Part shown: positions 36,454-44,872 of the stretch, piece by piece
How positions within the stretch are numbered: position 1 is the first letter of the stretch
How the letters are laid out: each line of letters begins with the position of its first letter
DNA from: DATARH01 sp035534855
Lineage (GTDB): Bacteria; Pseudomonadota; Alphaproteobacteria; ATCC43930; CGMCC-115725
DNA length: 64,000 nt
Direction of reading: 5' to 3'
Assembly: GCA_035534855.1 (NCBI GenBank)
Contig: DATLRD010000088.1
Location: 39,913-103,912 of the forward strand
The notes under the pieces: model-generated
The model's database searches: none
Told to the model about the DNA's origin: nothing
What the model saw: only the letters and a program-made list of their open reading frames with translations
Made by a program: the position numbers and the translations under genes

Positions 36454-37881
36454 TCATGGGAATCGCGGACTCTGTGACCGCACCGCGTTTCCCTCGGGCA
36501 GGCGATCTCTCCCACGCCGCGCGCGATCGTCGGGGCGCGGTTTCCTTGCCGGCTGGGATTGGCGACGGCCGGGCGAGCCGGGCTTTGCGAAATCCCCGCG
36601 CCCGCGGTGCAAAAACGCGGGAAGCGCGCTCTCGCCGGGCACCGACGCCGGCCGCCCGGCCGGTTTGGCGGCGCGGCTTGCGGTTGCCGCGGCGTGAGGC
36701 TCCGGCGCGGTGGGCGAGGGCAATCCGGCGCCGGCCGGGGTCGGCGCCACGCGGACCGGGCGCCGCGTCAGTCTCTCGATGTCGCGCAGATAGGGCCGTT
36801 CCTCGTCGCTGCAGAACGCGATCGCGATGCCCGCAGCGCCGGCCCGCGCGGTGCGGCCGATGCGATGGACATAGTCCTCCGGCACGTTGGGCAGCTCGAA
36901 ATTGACGACATGCGAGACCCCCTCGACATCGATCCCGCGGGCGGCGATGTCGGTGGCGACGAGGACGCGCGCATCGCCGCTGCGAAACGCGGCGAGTGCC
37001 CGCTCGCGCTGCGGCTGGGACTTATTGCCGTGGATCGCGGCTGCGGCGATGCCGCTGCCGTCGAGATGGCGGACCACGCGATCGGCGCCGTGCTTGGTGC
37101 GGGTGAAGACGAGCACGCGCTCAAATGCCGGATCGCGCAGGAAGCTGGTCAGCACGCTGCGCTTGCGCTCGCTCGCGACGAACACCACGCTCTGCTCGAT
37201 GCGCTCGACCGTGGTCGCAGCCGGGGTGACGACGACCTTGATCGGATCAGTCAAATACTGCTCGGCCAGTGCAGCGATCGCTGCCGGCATCGTCGCCGAA
37301 AACAGCAGGGTCTGACGCTGCCGCGGCAACATCTTAACGATGCGCCGCAACGCCGGAATAAACCCGAGGTCGAGCATCCGGTCGGCCTCGTCGAGCACCA
37401 GCACCTCGACAGCGGCCAGGGTCAGCGAGCCGCTATCGGCCAGATCGAGGAGCCGGCCGGGGGTCGCGACCAGGATATCGACGCCGCGGGCCAGTTGCTG
37501 GCGCTGCCGCCCGATCGCGACGCCGCCGAACACCACCGCGATCGACAGCGGCAGGCCGGCGCCATAGGCGCGAAAACTGTCGGCGATCTGGCTGGCAAGC
37601 TCGCGGGTTGGGGCGAGCACGAGAGCATGGCAGGTGCGCGGGGCCGGCCGGCGCCGCTCAACGGACAGACGCTGCAGGATCGGCAGCGCAAAGGCGGCAG
37701 TCTTGCCGGTTCCGGTCTGGGCGATGCCGCAGAGATCGCGACCGCTCATTACCGGCGGGATCGCCTGTGTTTGGATCGGAGTGGGAGTGGAGTAGCCTTC
37801 GGTCGAGAGCGCGCCGAGAAGCGGCGCGATGAGTCCAAGCTCGGAAAAATTGGGCAAAGTGGGCGTGACCTTCCGTGTCAA
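36454..37881 (-). CDS. rhlE: DEAD-box RNA helicase (RhlE-like)
   Basis: Unwinds or remodels RNA duplexes with ATP, typically in ribosome assembly, mRNA turnover or cold adaptation. The 475 residues start with a Q-motif (FSELGLIAPLLGAL, TPIQTQAIP), followed by motif I AQTGTGKTAAF, DEAD in VLVLDEADRMLDLG, SAT in LLFSATMPA, and HRIGRTARAG in the second RecA domain. The C-terminus is Arg/Pro-rich and basic, as in RhlE. The 265 bases upstream have no obvious gene and could form a leader. RhlE is the best fit; DbpA/SrmB are less likely. Confidence 0.9.
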   Translation of the reverse strand: MTRKVTPTLPNFSELGLIAPLLGALSTEGYSTPTPIQTQAIPPVMSGRDLCGIAQTGTGKTAAFALPILQRLSVERRRPAPRTCHALVLAPTRELASQIADSFRAYGAGLPLSIAVVFGGVAIGRQRQQLARGVDILVATPGRLLDLADSGSLTLAAVEVLVLDEADRMLDLGFIPALRRIVKMLPRQRQTLLFSATMPAAIAALAEQYLTDPIKVVVTPAATTVERIEQSVVFVASERKRSVLTSFLRDPAFERVLVFTRTKHGADRVVRHLDGSGIAAAAIHGNKSQPQRERALAAFRSGDARVLVATDIAARGIDVEGVSHVVNFELPNVPEDYVHRIGRTARAGAAGIAIAFCSDEERPYLRDIERLTRRPVRVAPTPAGAGLPSPTAPEPHAAATASRAAKPAGRPASVPGESALPAFLHRGRGDFAKPGSPGRRQSQPARKPRPDDRARRGRDRLPEGNAVRSQSPRFP

Positions 37882-38146
37882 TACGCCGAATTGCGCTCAG
37901 AGGAGCGCGACGTTCGGATCGGGAGACGACCCGCGCGATTAGGGCTGTCCTGGGAGGGCAGGGGATAAAGGCCGGGCCAGTTCCACCATGCCGGTGGCGC
38001 TCACGCAGGCTCGGTCACGCGCCGCTCGGGCACGAACACTGCTGGCGCCAATATGTTGGCGGCAACCTCAGCAATCAAGGGCCGATCGGCGACGGCCTTG
38101 AAAATAATGTCGGATCGAAGGTGTTCCCGGCGAGGCCTTGGTCTCG

Positions 38147-39343
38147 TCACACAAAACGGGGCTCGTTGGCGACGCCGAGCAGATGCTTGCCGACGGTCTC
38201 GAAATGGCTGATCCGCCCTTGCAGGTGCTGCGACACGGTGTGGGCGTCGCGGAACCGGCGCCCGAACGGATTACCCTCGAAGATCGCCGTGGTGCCCGCC
38301 ATTTCGTAAAGCCGGTCGACGACCCGGGTGGCCTGCCGGATCGCGAACGTCCCCGCCGCCCGAATTCGCATCCGCTGATCCATCGTCAGGCCGCCCGCCT
38401 CGGTCGCCGCATCCTCGAACTCACGCAAGGTCTGCACCAGATAGGTTCGCGCCGAACGCAGTATCGTGTCGCTTTCGGCGATGGCGACCTGGGTCAGTGC
38501 GCTCTCGGCGAGCGGGTTCGGCATGCCCCGCGCGGTCTTGCTGCGCGCCAGATCGACAAACAGGTCGAACATGCCGCGGGCGTTCCCGAGGGCCACGGCG
38601 CCAAACCCGGAGGCATAGAGGCTGCCGCCGCCGAAGCAATAGGGCGCCGCCATTTCCTGGCGCGGCGCGTCCGGCCAGCGCATCAGCGTGGTGATCGCGT
38701 GCCGTTCGGGCACGAACAGCCCGTCGAGCGAATAGCGGTCGCTGCCGGTGCCGCGCAGGCCGATAACATGCCACACGTCGCTGATCTGCGCCGCAGATTT
38801 GGGAAACAGCACGGTCCGCTCGGCCTGCTGCGCGTCTTCGTCGGCGATCGGCTGGCCGTGCTCGTCGATGACCGGGCAGTGCCCGCCGAGCCAGCTCGCG
38901 TGATGGCAGCCGCTGCCGAAATCCCACTCGCCGCTGACCCGGTAGCCACCGTCAACCTTGACCGCCTTGGCATAAGGCGTGTTGCCCCACGCCAATGCCG
39001 CGCCCGTCGCGCCGAACACTTCAAGCGCCGCCTCGCGGCCAAGATAGACCGACGAAAGCGAGCAGACGTTCATCTGGCACAGGCACCACGCGGTGCTGGC
39101 GTCGCCGCGCGCGATCGTCTCGATCAGCTCGATGAACACCGATGGCTTGGTCTCGCCGCCGTGCAGCCATGTCGGCATCAGCACGCGAAACAACCCGGCC
39201 CTATGCAATGCGGCGACGACGTCGTCGGCCAGCTCGCGGGCCGCCTCGGTGCGCGACGCGGCCTCGGTGAGCAGCGGTATCAGCGCCTCGGCCCGCGCGA
39301 CATAACCGTCTTGCTCGCCGAGCAACCCGACACTTCCGGACAT
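38147..39343 (-). CDS. Acyl-CoA dehydrogenase-fold flavin monooxygenase
   Basis: A 398-residue flavoprotein of the HpaB/DszC/HsaA-type branch of the acyl-CoA dehydrogenase fold. Typical parts are ELADDVVAALHRAGLFRVLMP at the N-terminus, FIELIETIARGDASTAWCLCQ, and VSGEWDFGSGCHHASWLGGH. The C-terminal helical bundle includes the end motif GNPFGRRFRDAHTVSQHLQGR. Such enzymes use reduced flavin and O2 to hydroxylate phenols or desulfurise. It is the last gene of a five-gene minus-strand operon that starts at 42192. A flavin reductase is not in the cluster. Confidence 0.82.
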   Translation of the reverse strand: MSGSVGLLGEQDGYVARAEALIPLLTEAASRTEAARELADDVVAALHRAGLFRVLMPTWLHGGETKPSVFIELIETIARGDASTAWCLCQMNVCSLSSVYLGREAALEVFGATGAALAWGNTPYAKAVKVDGGYRVSGEWDFGSGCHHASWLGGHCPVIDEHGQPIADEDAQQAERTVLFPKSAAQISDVWHVIGLRGTGSDRYSLDGLFVPERHAITTLMRWPDAPRQEMAAPYCFGGGSLYASGFGAVALGNARGMFDLFVDLARSKTARGMPNPLAESALTQVAIAESDTILRSARTYLVQTLREFEDAATEAGGLTMDQRMRIRAAGTFAIRQATRVVDRLYEMAGTTAIFEGNPFGRRFRDAHTVSQHLQGRISHFETVGKHLLGVANEPRFV

Positions 39344-39368
39344 GGTGATCTCTCCCGCGCTTCTGCCG

Positions 39369-39749
39369 TCAGTGGCGCGGAAAGTTCAGCTCGACCATCA
39401 CGTTGTTGTTGTCGGGAAAGAACAGCTGGTCGATCGGCGGGCTCGGAATGTGGTTTTCGCGGTATTTGATGCCCTTGCGGTCGAGGGTTGCCTTGACCCC
39501 CGGGAAATCGGAGGCGAGAAACGCGAAATGGTCGAACGGCCCGGTGTCGTTCGATTTTCCGCCGCCGATCGCGTTGCTCCGCGGCACCAGATGAACCACC
39601 GGGGTGTCGCCGCAATAAAGCCAGTACCCGGGGAAATCGAGGTTCGGGCGAAAGCCGACCGCCAGTCCCAGAACGTCGCGATAGAAATCGCGTGTCGCTT
39701 CCAGGTCGTCGGTCTGAACCGTCACGTGATGCAGCGCGTCGAGTGCCAT
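39369..39749 (-). CDS. VOC-superfamily protein (glyoxalase/dioxygenase fold)
   Basis: A 126-residue single-module vicinal-oxygen-chelate protein. Candidate metal ligands are His in LHHVTVQT, His in DHFAFLA and Glu in VMVELNF. The C-terminal FFPDNNNVMVELNF stretch is typical. It lies 25 bases before the flavin monooxygenase, in the same operon. It could be an extradiol dioxygenase-like, isomerase or glyoxalase step on an aromatic intermediate; sequence alone does not separate these. Confidence 0.82.
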   Translation of the reverse strand: MALDALHHVTVQTDDLEATRDFYRDVLGLAVGFRPNLDFPGYWLYCGDTPVVHLVPRSNAIGGGKSNDTGPFDHFAFLASDFPGVKATLDRKGIKYRENHIPSPPIDQLFFPDNNNVMVELNFPRH

Positions 39750-39770
39750 GTTCTTCTCCTGTCAGCGCGA

Positions 39771-40136
39771 TCAGACGCCAAAGATTGCCTTGCGCACGTT
39801 CACCTGCTCGCCGTCACCGGCCTCGGCGGGGTCCGGCGCGCCCGACGGCCCGACCGCTTCCTTGACAGTGAGCGGCGTGTCGCGGATTTCCCAGTAGCGG
39901 CCGTGGCCCGAAATGCCGATCCCGCCGCCAGCGTCGTCGGCGTACCAGCCGTCGCGCAGCTCGACGATTTCGAGGCCCTGCTCGCGCAGCGCCCCCATCG
40001 TTTCGGCCTCGCCGACACAAAAATAATCGGTCTTGCCGGCACCGTTGGGGACGATCGACGGCGTCTTGCGGGTCGCCTTGACCGCGACCCCCGGCGCGCC
40101 CGGCGCGTCGCCTGTGCCACGAACGATGAACATCAT
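39771..40136 (-). CDS. Operon hypothetical protein (121 aa)
   Basis: I do not recognise this family. It starts FIVRGTGDAPGAPGVAVKAT, has a middle with alternating hydrophobics (EAETMGALREQGLEIVELRDG), and ends EQVNVRKAIFGV. No signal or membrane segment. ATG 40136 overlaps the hydrolase stop (ATGA), so translation is coupled to it, and a VOC gene follows after 21 bases. It is probably a small enzyme or subunit of the catabolic operon. Confidence 0.7.
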   Translation of the reverse strand: MMFIVRGTGDAPGAPGVAVKATRKTPSIVPNGAGKTDYFCVGEAETMGALREQGLEIVELRDGWYADDAGGGIGISGHGRYWEIRDTPLTVKEAVGPSGAPDPAEAGDGEQVNVRKAIFGV

Positions 40137-40990
40137 GCACTTGCCCCACGGTCGATAAAGCGCGCGACGCGCTCGACAAAGGCGCGCGGCTGTTCCAGCT
40201 CGGGGTGGTGCCCGGCGCGGTCGATCATCTCGAACTGTGCTCCAGGAACGAGGCCGGCATAGGCGCGGCCGTAATCAGGGGTCACGATGCGGTCGCCTGC
40301 GCCCCACAGCACCAGCGTCGGCACCGAGATCCGGTGCAGCCAGTGCCTGAGCTGCGGGTTGTACATATGCGGCCGCCACGCGTAGAGGCATAGCGAATCC
40401 CAGTTGCGGGCCAGCGTCATCATCTCTTCGTCGCTCATCGCGTCGCCGATCGCGGCGTGCCAGCCGATGCCATAGCAGCCCGGCGGGCGGGCGGCGGGGT
40501 CGTGCCAGGCCCGGCGGTTGAGCTCGGCCGGGTTGGTGTTGAAGAGGTGCGGGAAGTCGCGGTGCTCGCGCCCGGCAAGCTTGACGCCGAACGGGTCGAC
40601 AAGGATCAGCCGGTCGAGCTTGGGATGGCTGCTGACCGCCAGCTCGGCGGCGAGCCAGCCGCCGAACGAAAACCCGATCAGCGTCACCCGGTTCGCCGGC
40701 AGCGCATCGAGCACGCTATGATAAAGGTGCACGAGGTCGTACATCGTGTCGCAATCGCCGGGATCGGGTGATTTGCCAAAGCCGAGATGCGATGGCGCGA
40801 CGATCTCGCCATGCTCAGATAGATGACCAAGAAACGGCGACAAGGAGCTGATATTATTGATGCCGTGGAGCATCAGCAAGGTCGGCGCGCCCGGCCGTTT
40901 CGCCGCGTGCCGCAGCACTTCGAGATCGAACGGGCCGACCGCCAGCCGTTCAAGCGTCGCAGCCGACGGGCGCTCCAAAACGTCGCTCAT
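40133..40990 (-). CDS. Alpha/beta hydrolase
   Basis: A 285-residue hydrolase with a complete triad: nucleophile Ser in LIGFSFGGWLAAE, Asp in LWGAGDRIVTPD and His in DRAGHHPELEQP. The oxyanion region is LMLHGINNISS. The cap domain (about 140-210) is rich in Trp, Tyr and His. The overall pattern is of meta-cleavage product hydrolases (MhpC/BphD type) or esterases. It overlaps both neighbours by four bases, so the operon is tightly coupled: LLM oxidoreductase, hydrolase, 121-aa protein, VOC, flavin monooxygenase. Confidence 0.88.
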   Translation of the reverse strand: MSDVLERPSAATLERLAVGPFDLEVLRHAAKRPGAPTLLMLHGINNISSLSPFLGHLSEHGEIVAPSHLGFGKSPDPGDCDTMYDLVHLYHSVLDALPANRVTLIGFSFGGWLAAELAVSSHPKLDRLILVDPFGVKLAGREHRDFPHLFNTNPAELNRRAWHDPAARPPGCYGIGWHAAIGDAMSDEEMMTLARNWDSLCLYAWRPHMYNPQLRHWLHRISVPTLVLWGAGDRIVTPDYGRAYAGLVPGAQFEMIDRAGHHPELEQPRAFVERVARFIDRGASA

Positions 40991-42192
40991 TGCGCCGCCG
41001 CGGCGGCGCGCCGCGCCTCCCAGGCCGTCTCATCGGCGTCGACGGGCGGCAGGTCCTGCAATTGCGGCAGCACGTATTTCGCCGCACGCTTGAAGCTCGC
41101 CTCTGCTTCGGCGTGGGTCACGAGGCCCTGCCGCGTCATCGTGATGATGTGGCAGATGCCGCCGACCCGCTTGCGGAACTCCTTGATCTGCCGTGCGACC
41201 GTGTCGGGGTTGCCGGCGAACATCTGGCCCTGGCCGACGAGCACCTCGGCGTCGAGATTTGCAGGGCGCGGGCGGCGCGAAGCGCCGGTGCGCCACGCCG
41301 CCGGCGCCATTTCGGGCAGTACCGCGCCCGGCTGGAATTTTGAGAATTGCGGCGCGCTCTTGATGCTGACGGTCAAGAACCAAGCGATCTTCTGGCCGAT
41401 GCGCAATGCTTCCTCGTCGGTGTCGCCGACATAGGCGAAGGCCATGTACGAAAACCGGTCTTCGCCCGGCGCCGGCAGTCCCGCCACGGCCCGCGCCTGC
41501 TTGTAGGAATCGAACGCCTGCCGAGTGCGGTCATAGCCACCGAACAACAGCGTGTTGACGATGTTGCGGCGGCCGAGCTCGGCGCAGGTTGGCAGGTCGC
41601 TCGTCGCCGCCCAGAACTCCGGCCGCGGCTGCTGATAGGGGCGCGGCCAGATGTTGACATGCGGGTGGGTGAAGAACTTGCCCTCCCAGCTGAATGGCCC
41701 GTCTTGCGTGGTCAGCGATTTTTCGATCAGGTCGATCGCCTCCCACTCGCGCTCGCGGATGCGCATCGGGTTGGCATCGCCCGACACCATCTCGGTCGCG
41801 CCCGATTTGACGAACCCGATCTCGAGCCGGCCCTTCGACAGGATGTCGATCGTCGCGTATTCCTCGGCGATCCGCACCGGGTCGGGCCGCACCGTGATCA
41901 GCGTGCCGAGCGACAGGATGCGGACGTTCTTGGTGATATTGGCGACAATGCCGGTGATGACGGGGCTCGCCGCCCACAAATTGTTAATGCCGGAATGGTG
42001 CTCGTTGGTGACGATGTTGATGCCGATGTCGTCGCACAGCCGGTATTCGTCGAAGATCTCGTCGTAAAGCCGAGCCGCGATCGTCGGGTCGCAATATTGG
42101 TTCGGCAGGCTGGCGCGCACCGACTCGGCCTGTTCCAGTACCTCGTTCGGCACGAACGGGTACGGGTTCTCGCAATGGTTCCAGAGCTCCAT
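40987..42192 (-). CDS. LLM-class flavin-dependent oxidoreductase
   Basis: A 401-residue luciferase-like monooxygenase with the TIM-barrel fold. Family parts include INIVTNEHHSGI (the EHH near the flavin), VRILSLGTLITVRPDPVRIAEEYATIDILSKGRLEIGFVKS, split over neighbouring strands, and FAGNPDTVARQIKEF near the end. It would oxidise its substrate with reduced FMN and O2. It is the first gene of the five-gene operon; its start faces the GntR gene across a 162-base divergent region with AT-rich operator-like motifs. Confidence 0.88.
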   Translation of the reverse strand: MELWNHCENPYPFVPNEVLEQAESVRASLPNQYCDPTIAARLYDEIFDEYRLCDDIGINIVTNEHHSGINNLWAASPVITGIVANITKNVRILSLGTLITVRPDPVRIAEEYATIDILSKGRLEIGFVKSGATEMVSGDANPMRIREREWEAIDLIEKSLTTQDGPFSWEGKFFTHPHVNIWPRPYQQPRPEFWAATSDLPTCAELGRRNIVNTLLFGGYDRTRQAFDSYKQARAVAGLPAPGEDRFSYMAFAYVGDTDEEALRIGQKIAWFLTVSIKSAPQFSKFQPGAVLPEMAPAAWRTGASRRPRPANLDAEVLVGQGQMFAGNPDTVARQIKEFRKRVGGICHIITMTRQGLVTHAEAEASFKRAAKYVLPQLQDLPPVDADETAWEARRAAAAAQ

Positions 42193-42261
42193 CGACTCTC
42201 CTCCGGCGCACCGGCCCGCGGATGAATCATGGCGGGTGGCCGCGCCCTTTGGATCACAGCA

Positions 42262-42304
42262 CCATATATTTTATGCGCCATCAAGGCAGAGAAATATATT
42301 TTCT
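42262..42304. promoter_or_regulatory. Operator-like AT motifs between LLM gene and gntR
   Basis: The divergent region holds two copies of ATATATTTT, in CCATATATTTTATG (42262-42275) and in the near-palindrome AGAAATATATTTTCT (42290-42304). They stand out from very GC-rich surroundings. Their position fits promoter elements and a binding site for the neighbouring GntR repressor. Confidence 0.45.
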
Positions 42305-42354
42305 TGATTATACGTTGCTGCTAGCGTGAGGCAGAAAACCGCTCCGGACGCCCG

Positions 42355-43041
42355 ATGGACGCGCCGCACACCCTCGCCACGTCGATCTATGCGCGGCTGC
42401 GCCGCGACATCCTGCGCGGCGTGTTTCGCCCGGGCGAGCGGCTGCGCATCGACGGGTTGTGCGAGCGCTATGAGATCGGGGCGACGCCGCTGCGCGAGGC
42501 GCTCAACCGCCTGTCGGCCGAGGAGCTGGTCAACCGCGAAGAACAGCGCGGCTTTCGCGTCGCGCCGGTGAGCCTGTCCGATCTCGCCGAGCTTACCAAG
42601 ACCCTGTGCTGGATCACCGAGCTGGCGCTGCGCGAGTCGATCGGCAATGGCGACGCAGCGTGGGAGGAGGCGGTCGTGCTGGCGGCGCATCGGCTGTCGC
42701 GCGTGCCGCGCGAGGGCGAGGAAGGCTACGCCTCGTTCAATCCGGAATGGGAAGAGCGGCATCGCGCGTTTCATCTGGCGCTGATCGCGGCGTGCGGCTC
42801 GCGTTGGCTGATCGACTTTTATGCGATGCTGATGGACCGCAACACCCGGTACCGCTATCTCGCGTTTGCCGACGGCTCCGAGCCGCGCGACGTCGAAGGC
42901 GAGCATCAGGCGATCCTCGACGCGGTCCTGTCGCGCGACCCCGACCGTGCCGTCTCCGCGGCCAACGCCCATCTGCGCCGGACCACCGACAGCGTCGTCG
43001 CCCGCGAAGGCGAGCTTCCCGGCATCGCCCGGGTCGCCTGA
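42355..43041 (+). CDS. GntR-family (FCD-domain) regulator
   Basis: A 228-residue transcription factor. The winged helix (about 8-72) reads LRRDILRGVFRPGERLRIDG, YEIGATPLREALNRLSAEEL and EEQRGFRVAPVS, the classic GntR signature. The FCD effector domain (about 80-215) has a metal-binding His set, as in EERHRAFHLALIAACGS, and GEHQAILDAVLSRD. It is divergent from the catabolic operon and probably represses it until a pathway intermediate binds. Typical ligands of this subfamily are organic acids. Confidence 0.9.
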   Translation: MDAPHTLATSIYARLRRDILRGVFRPGERLRIDGLCERYEIGATPLREALNRLSAEELVNREEQRGFRVAPVSLSDLAELTKTLCWITELALRESIGNGDAAWEEAVVLAAHRLSRVPREGEEGYASFNPEWEERHRAFHLALIAACGSRWLIDFYAMLMDRNTRYRYLAFADGSEPRDVEGEHQAILDAVLSRDPDRAVSAANAHLRRTTDSVVAREGELPGIARVA

Positions 43042-43086
43042 CGGCGGCCGCCCGCTCCCGCCGGCAGCACCATCCGGCGGGCGGGG

Positions 43087-43290
43087 CTATCGGAACGCGT
43101 AGCCCGGCTTGAACCCGATCAGCTTGAAGAACTTCGCCACCGGGCAGAAGCCGGTGATGCTGGCCTGGATCAGGTTCGCCCCGACGAAAAAGGTCAGCAA
43201 CAGCCACCACGGGCTTACCAGCCAGGTCAAGAGCGCGCTCAGCAGCACGACGACGCCGGCGAAAAACAGCACTGCGCGATCGATCGACAC
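43087..43290 (-). CDS. DUF2892/YgaP-type membrane protein
   Basis: A small inner-membrane protein, 67 residues from GTG 43290. It has two membrane helices (AVLFFAGVVVLLSALLTWLV and WLLLTFFVGANLIQASITGF) followed by CPVAKFFKLIGFKPGY, the typical end of this family. AAGGAG lies 6 bases before the GTG; the ATG at 43296 touches the same site and is less likely. DUF2892 domains are fused to rhodanese in YgaP and often accompany sulfide-handling genes. It follows trxC in the same operon. Confidence 0.85.
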   Translation of the reverse strand: MSIDRAVLFFAGVVVLLSALLTWLVSPWWLLLTFFVGANLIQASITGFCPVAKFFKLIGFKPGYAFR

Positions 43291-43318
43291 GGTCATCTCC
43301 TTTTTGCTTGCGGGCGGC

Positions 43319-43768
43319 TCACGATGGTTGGGCCGCAAGGTGCGCGCGCGCCCAGTGCACGATCGCGTCGGCGTCCATCGCCCCCGCGGTCTGTCCTAGC
43401 ACCCGGCCCTTGTGCAGCAGGAACATCGCCGGGATGCCGCGCACGTTGAGCCGGCTGCAGGTCTGCGGCGCGGCATCGGCGTTGAGCTTCAACAGGCGGA
43501 TGCGCGGTTCGAGCACCGCCGCCGCGCGCTCGAAGTGCGGCGCCATCGACCGGCACGGGCCGCACCACGGCGCCCAGATGTCGACCAGCACCGGAATGTC
43601 GTTGTCCGCAACGTGGCGCTCAAACCCAGCCTCGTCGACCGCGACCGGGAGCGCCTCGAACAGCCCGCGGTGACACCTGCCGCAGCGTGCCGCCGTGGCG
43701 GGCCGGTCCTCCGGCACCCGGTTTATTGCGCCGCAATGCGGGCAGACCACATGGGCAATATCGGCCAT
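43319..43768 (-). CDS. trxC: Thioredoxin 2-like protein (zinc ribbon)
   Basis: A 149-residue cytoplasmic thiol-disulfide reductant. An N-terminal zinc ribbon (CPHC and CGRC) precedes the thioredoxin fold with active site DIWAPWCGPCRSM and the cis-Pro loop RGIPAMFLL. This layout is TrxC. It starts 9 bases after the end of a sulfide:quinone oxidoreductase remnant, whose stop lies in its ribosome site (TTGAGG). The DUF2892 gene follows. The pairing suggests a role in reducing persulfides made during sulfide oxidation. Confidence 0.92.
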   Translation of the reverse strand: MADIAHVVCPHCGAINRVPEDRPATAARCGRCHRGLFEALPVAVDEAGFERHVADNDIPVLVDIWAPWCGPCRSMAPHFERAAAVLEPRIRLLKLNADAAPQTCSRLNVRGIPAMFLLHKGRVLGQTAGAMDADAIVHWARAHLAAQPS

Positions 43769-43777
43769 CTCATAACC

Positions 43778-44017
43778 TCAACCGGCTTTCTTCAGCTTGT
43801 GCAGGTCGAGCCGGCGCAGCCCGAAGCTTTCGTAAAACGGTTCGCTGATGCGCCGGTGCGCACCTTGCGCAAGAACTATTTCTCGAATGCGACCTTTGCG
43901 AGGTGCACCCATTTCCCTTTCCCGACCAGTTGACGCTTCCGGCCGCAGTTGCGGGACGAGCTCATAGCTCATCAGGGTGCTGCCTAATCCGGCGCCAAGC
44001 ACGACGATCTCGGCCAT
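43778..44017 (-). pseudogene. Sulfide:quinone oxidoreductase remnant
   Basis: Only the two ends of an SQR remain. It opens with an intact AGGAG site and ATG 44017 into MAEIVVLGAGLGSTLMSYEL, the FAD-binding start, and then loses most of the protein near codon 27. The C-terminus appears in a second frame as GKGKWVHLAKVAFEK, then a TAG at 43876-43878 where a Tyr is expected, then FLRKVRTG. It shifts back to the first frame for SEPFYESFGLRRLDL. Intact SQRs are several hundred residues. So there is one large deletion, one nonsense codon and at least one frameshift. A 79-residue chimeric peptide could still be made. Confidence 0.8.
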
Positions 44018-44114
44018 GTGCTGTCTCCTGCTGGGCACAGCCGCCGGCGTCCAAGCGACAGTTGGCATTGCTGGCTCTTGAAGCGCAGCATCGTTGTACG
44101 CGCCGGGTGGCGCC

Positions 44115-44128
44115 TTGATCTGGGTCAA
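44115..44128. promoter_or_regulatory. FNR/FixK-type box
   Basis: TTGAT-CTGG-GTCAA is a one-mismatch fit to the FNR/Anr consensus and a full fit to the FixK-type TTGAT-N4-GTCAA. It lies between the divergent SQR remnant and RND remnant, 98 bases from the first start and 78 from the second. It could still drive trxC and the DUF2892 gene under low oxygen. Confidence 0.6.
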
Positions 44129-44205
44129 TGTGACAAGCCGCGATCCGGTGTCGATTGCTGGCGAGAAGCGGCGGATGGCGCTAGTCATCTCGTGGGCGAT
44201 CCAGG

Positions 44206-44838
44206 ATGCGCCGCCGGCTCGTAGTTCTGACCCTCGCGTTGATCTGTGCCGCCGGCCCGAGCACCCGCGCGCAGGCGACGTTTACCGTCCACCTCGCCGA
44301 CACCACCGACGAGAAGGCCGTCTTTGCCACGGTCGAGAGCCCGTATGTCGTGCCGGCCCGGGCGCGCATCGACGGCACGATCGCCTCGCTCTCGGTGCAC
44401 CAGGGCGACGCGGTGAGGGAAGGCCAGGTTATCGCGGTCGTCGCCGACCAGAAGCTGCTGCTGCGGATCGAGGTGCCGCCCGGGCCGCCGGTGCGGGCGA
44501 CGCTGCTTGCCGAGATCTACGGTCCGGACGAGAAGACGCGCCTCGCCGTGGCGCAAGAGGTCAAAAAATTGTTCAAATCGGTGCCGTTCATCGTCGACGT
44601 CACCGATTCCTACGGTCATCCCCGGCCGCGGCTGCGCATCAGCATCGATCAGGACGATCTCGAATATTTCGGGGTCGAGCAGGATGATCGGCGCGGCGAC
44701 GATCCTCAGCGACCCGATCTTTCAGGGGCTGGCGATCTCGTTGCTGTTCGGCCTCGCCTCGTCGACCCTGCTGACCGTGCTGGTGATCCCGGTGATCTAT
44801 GTCGTGTGCGCGACGCCGACAGCGTGCTCGCCGGCTGA
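44206..44838 (+). pseudogene. Collapsed RND efflux genes (MFP-RND chimera)
   Basis: Three pieces of an efflux operon are stitched together. Residues 1-89 are the signal peptide and first barrel-sandwich half of a membrane fusion protein (RRRLVVLTLALICAAGPSTR, VHQGDAVREGQVIAVV). Residues 90-162 come, in frame, from the middle of an RND pump (PPGPPVRATLLAEIYGP, RPRLRISIDQDDLEYFGVEQ). At about 44684 the frame changes and the pump's C-terminal helices continue as MIGAATILSDPIFQGLAISL and LLTVLVIPVIYVV. The cores of both proteins are missing. An ATG and open frame remain, but the product cannot be a working pump. Confidence 0.8.
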
Positions 44839-44872
44839 CGCGCGGCAGCACCGGCACCGCGCCGACCGCCCT

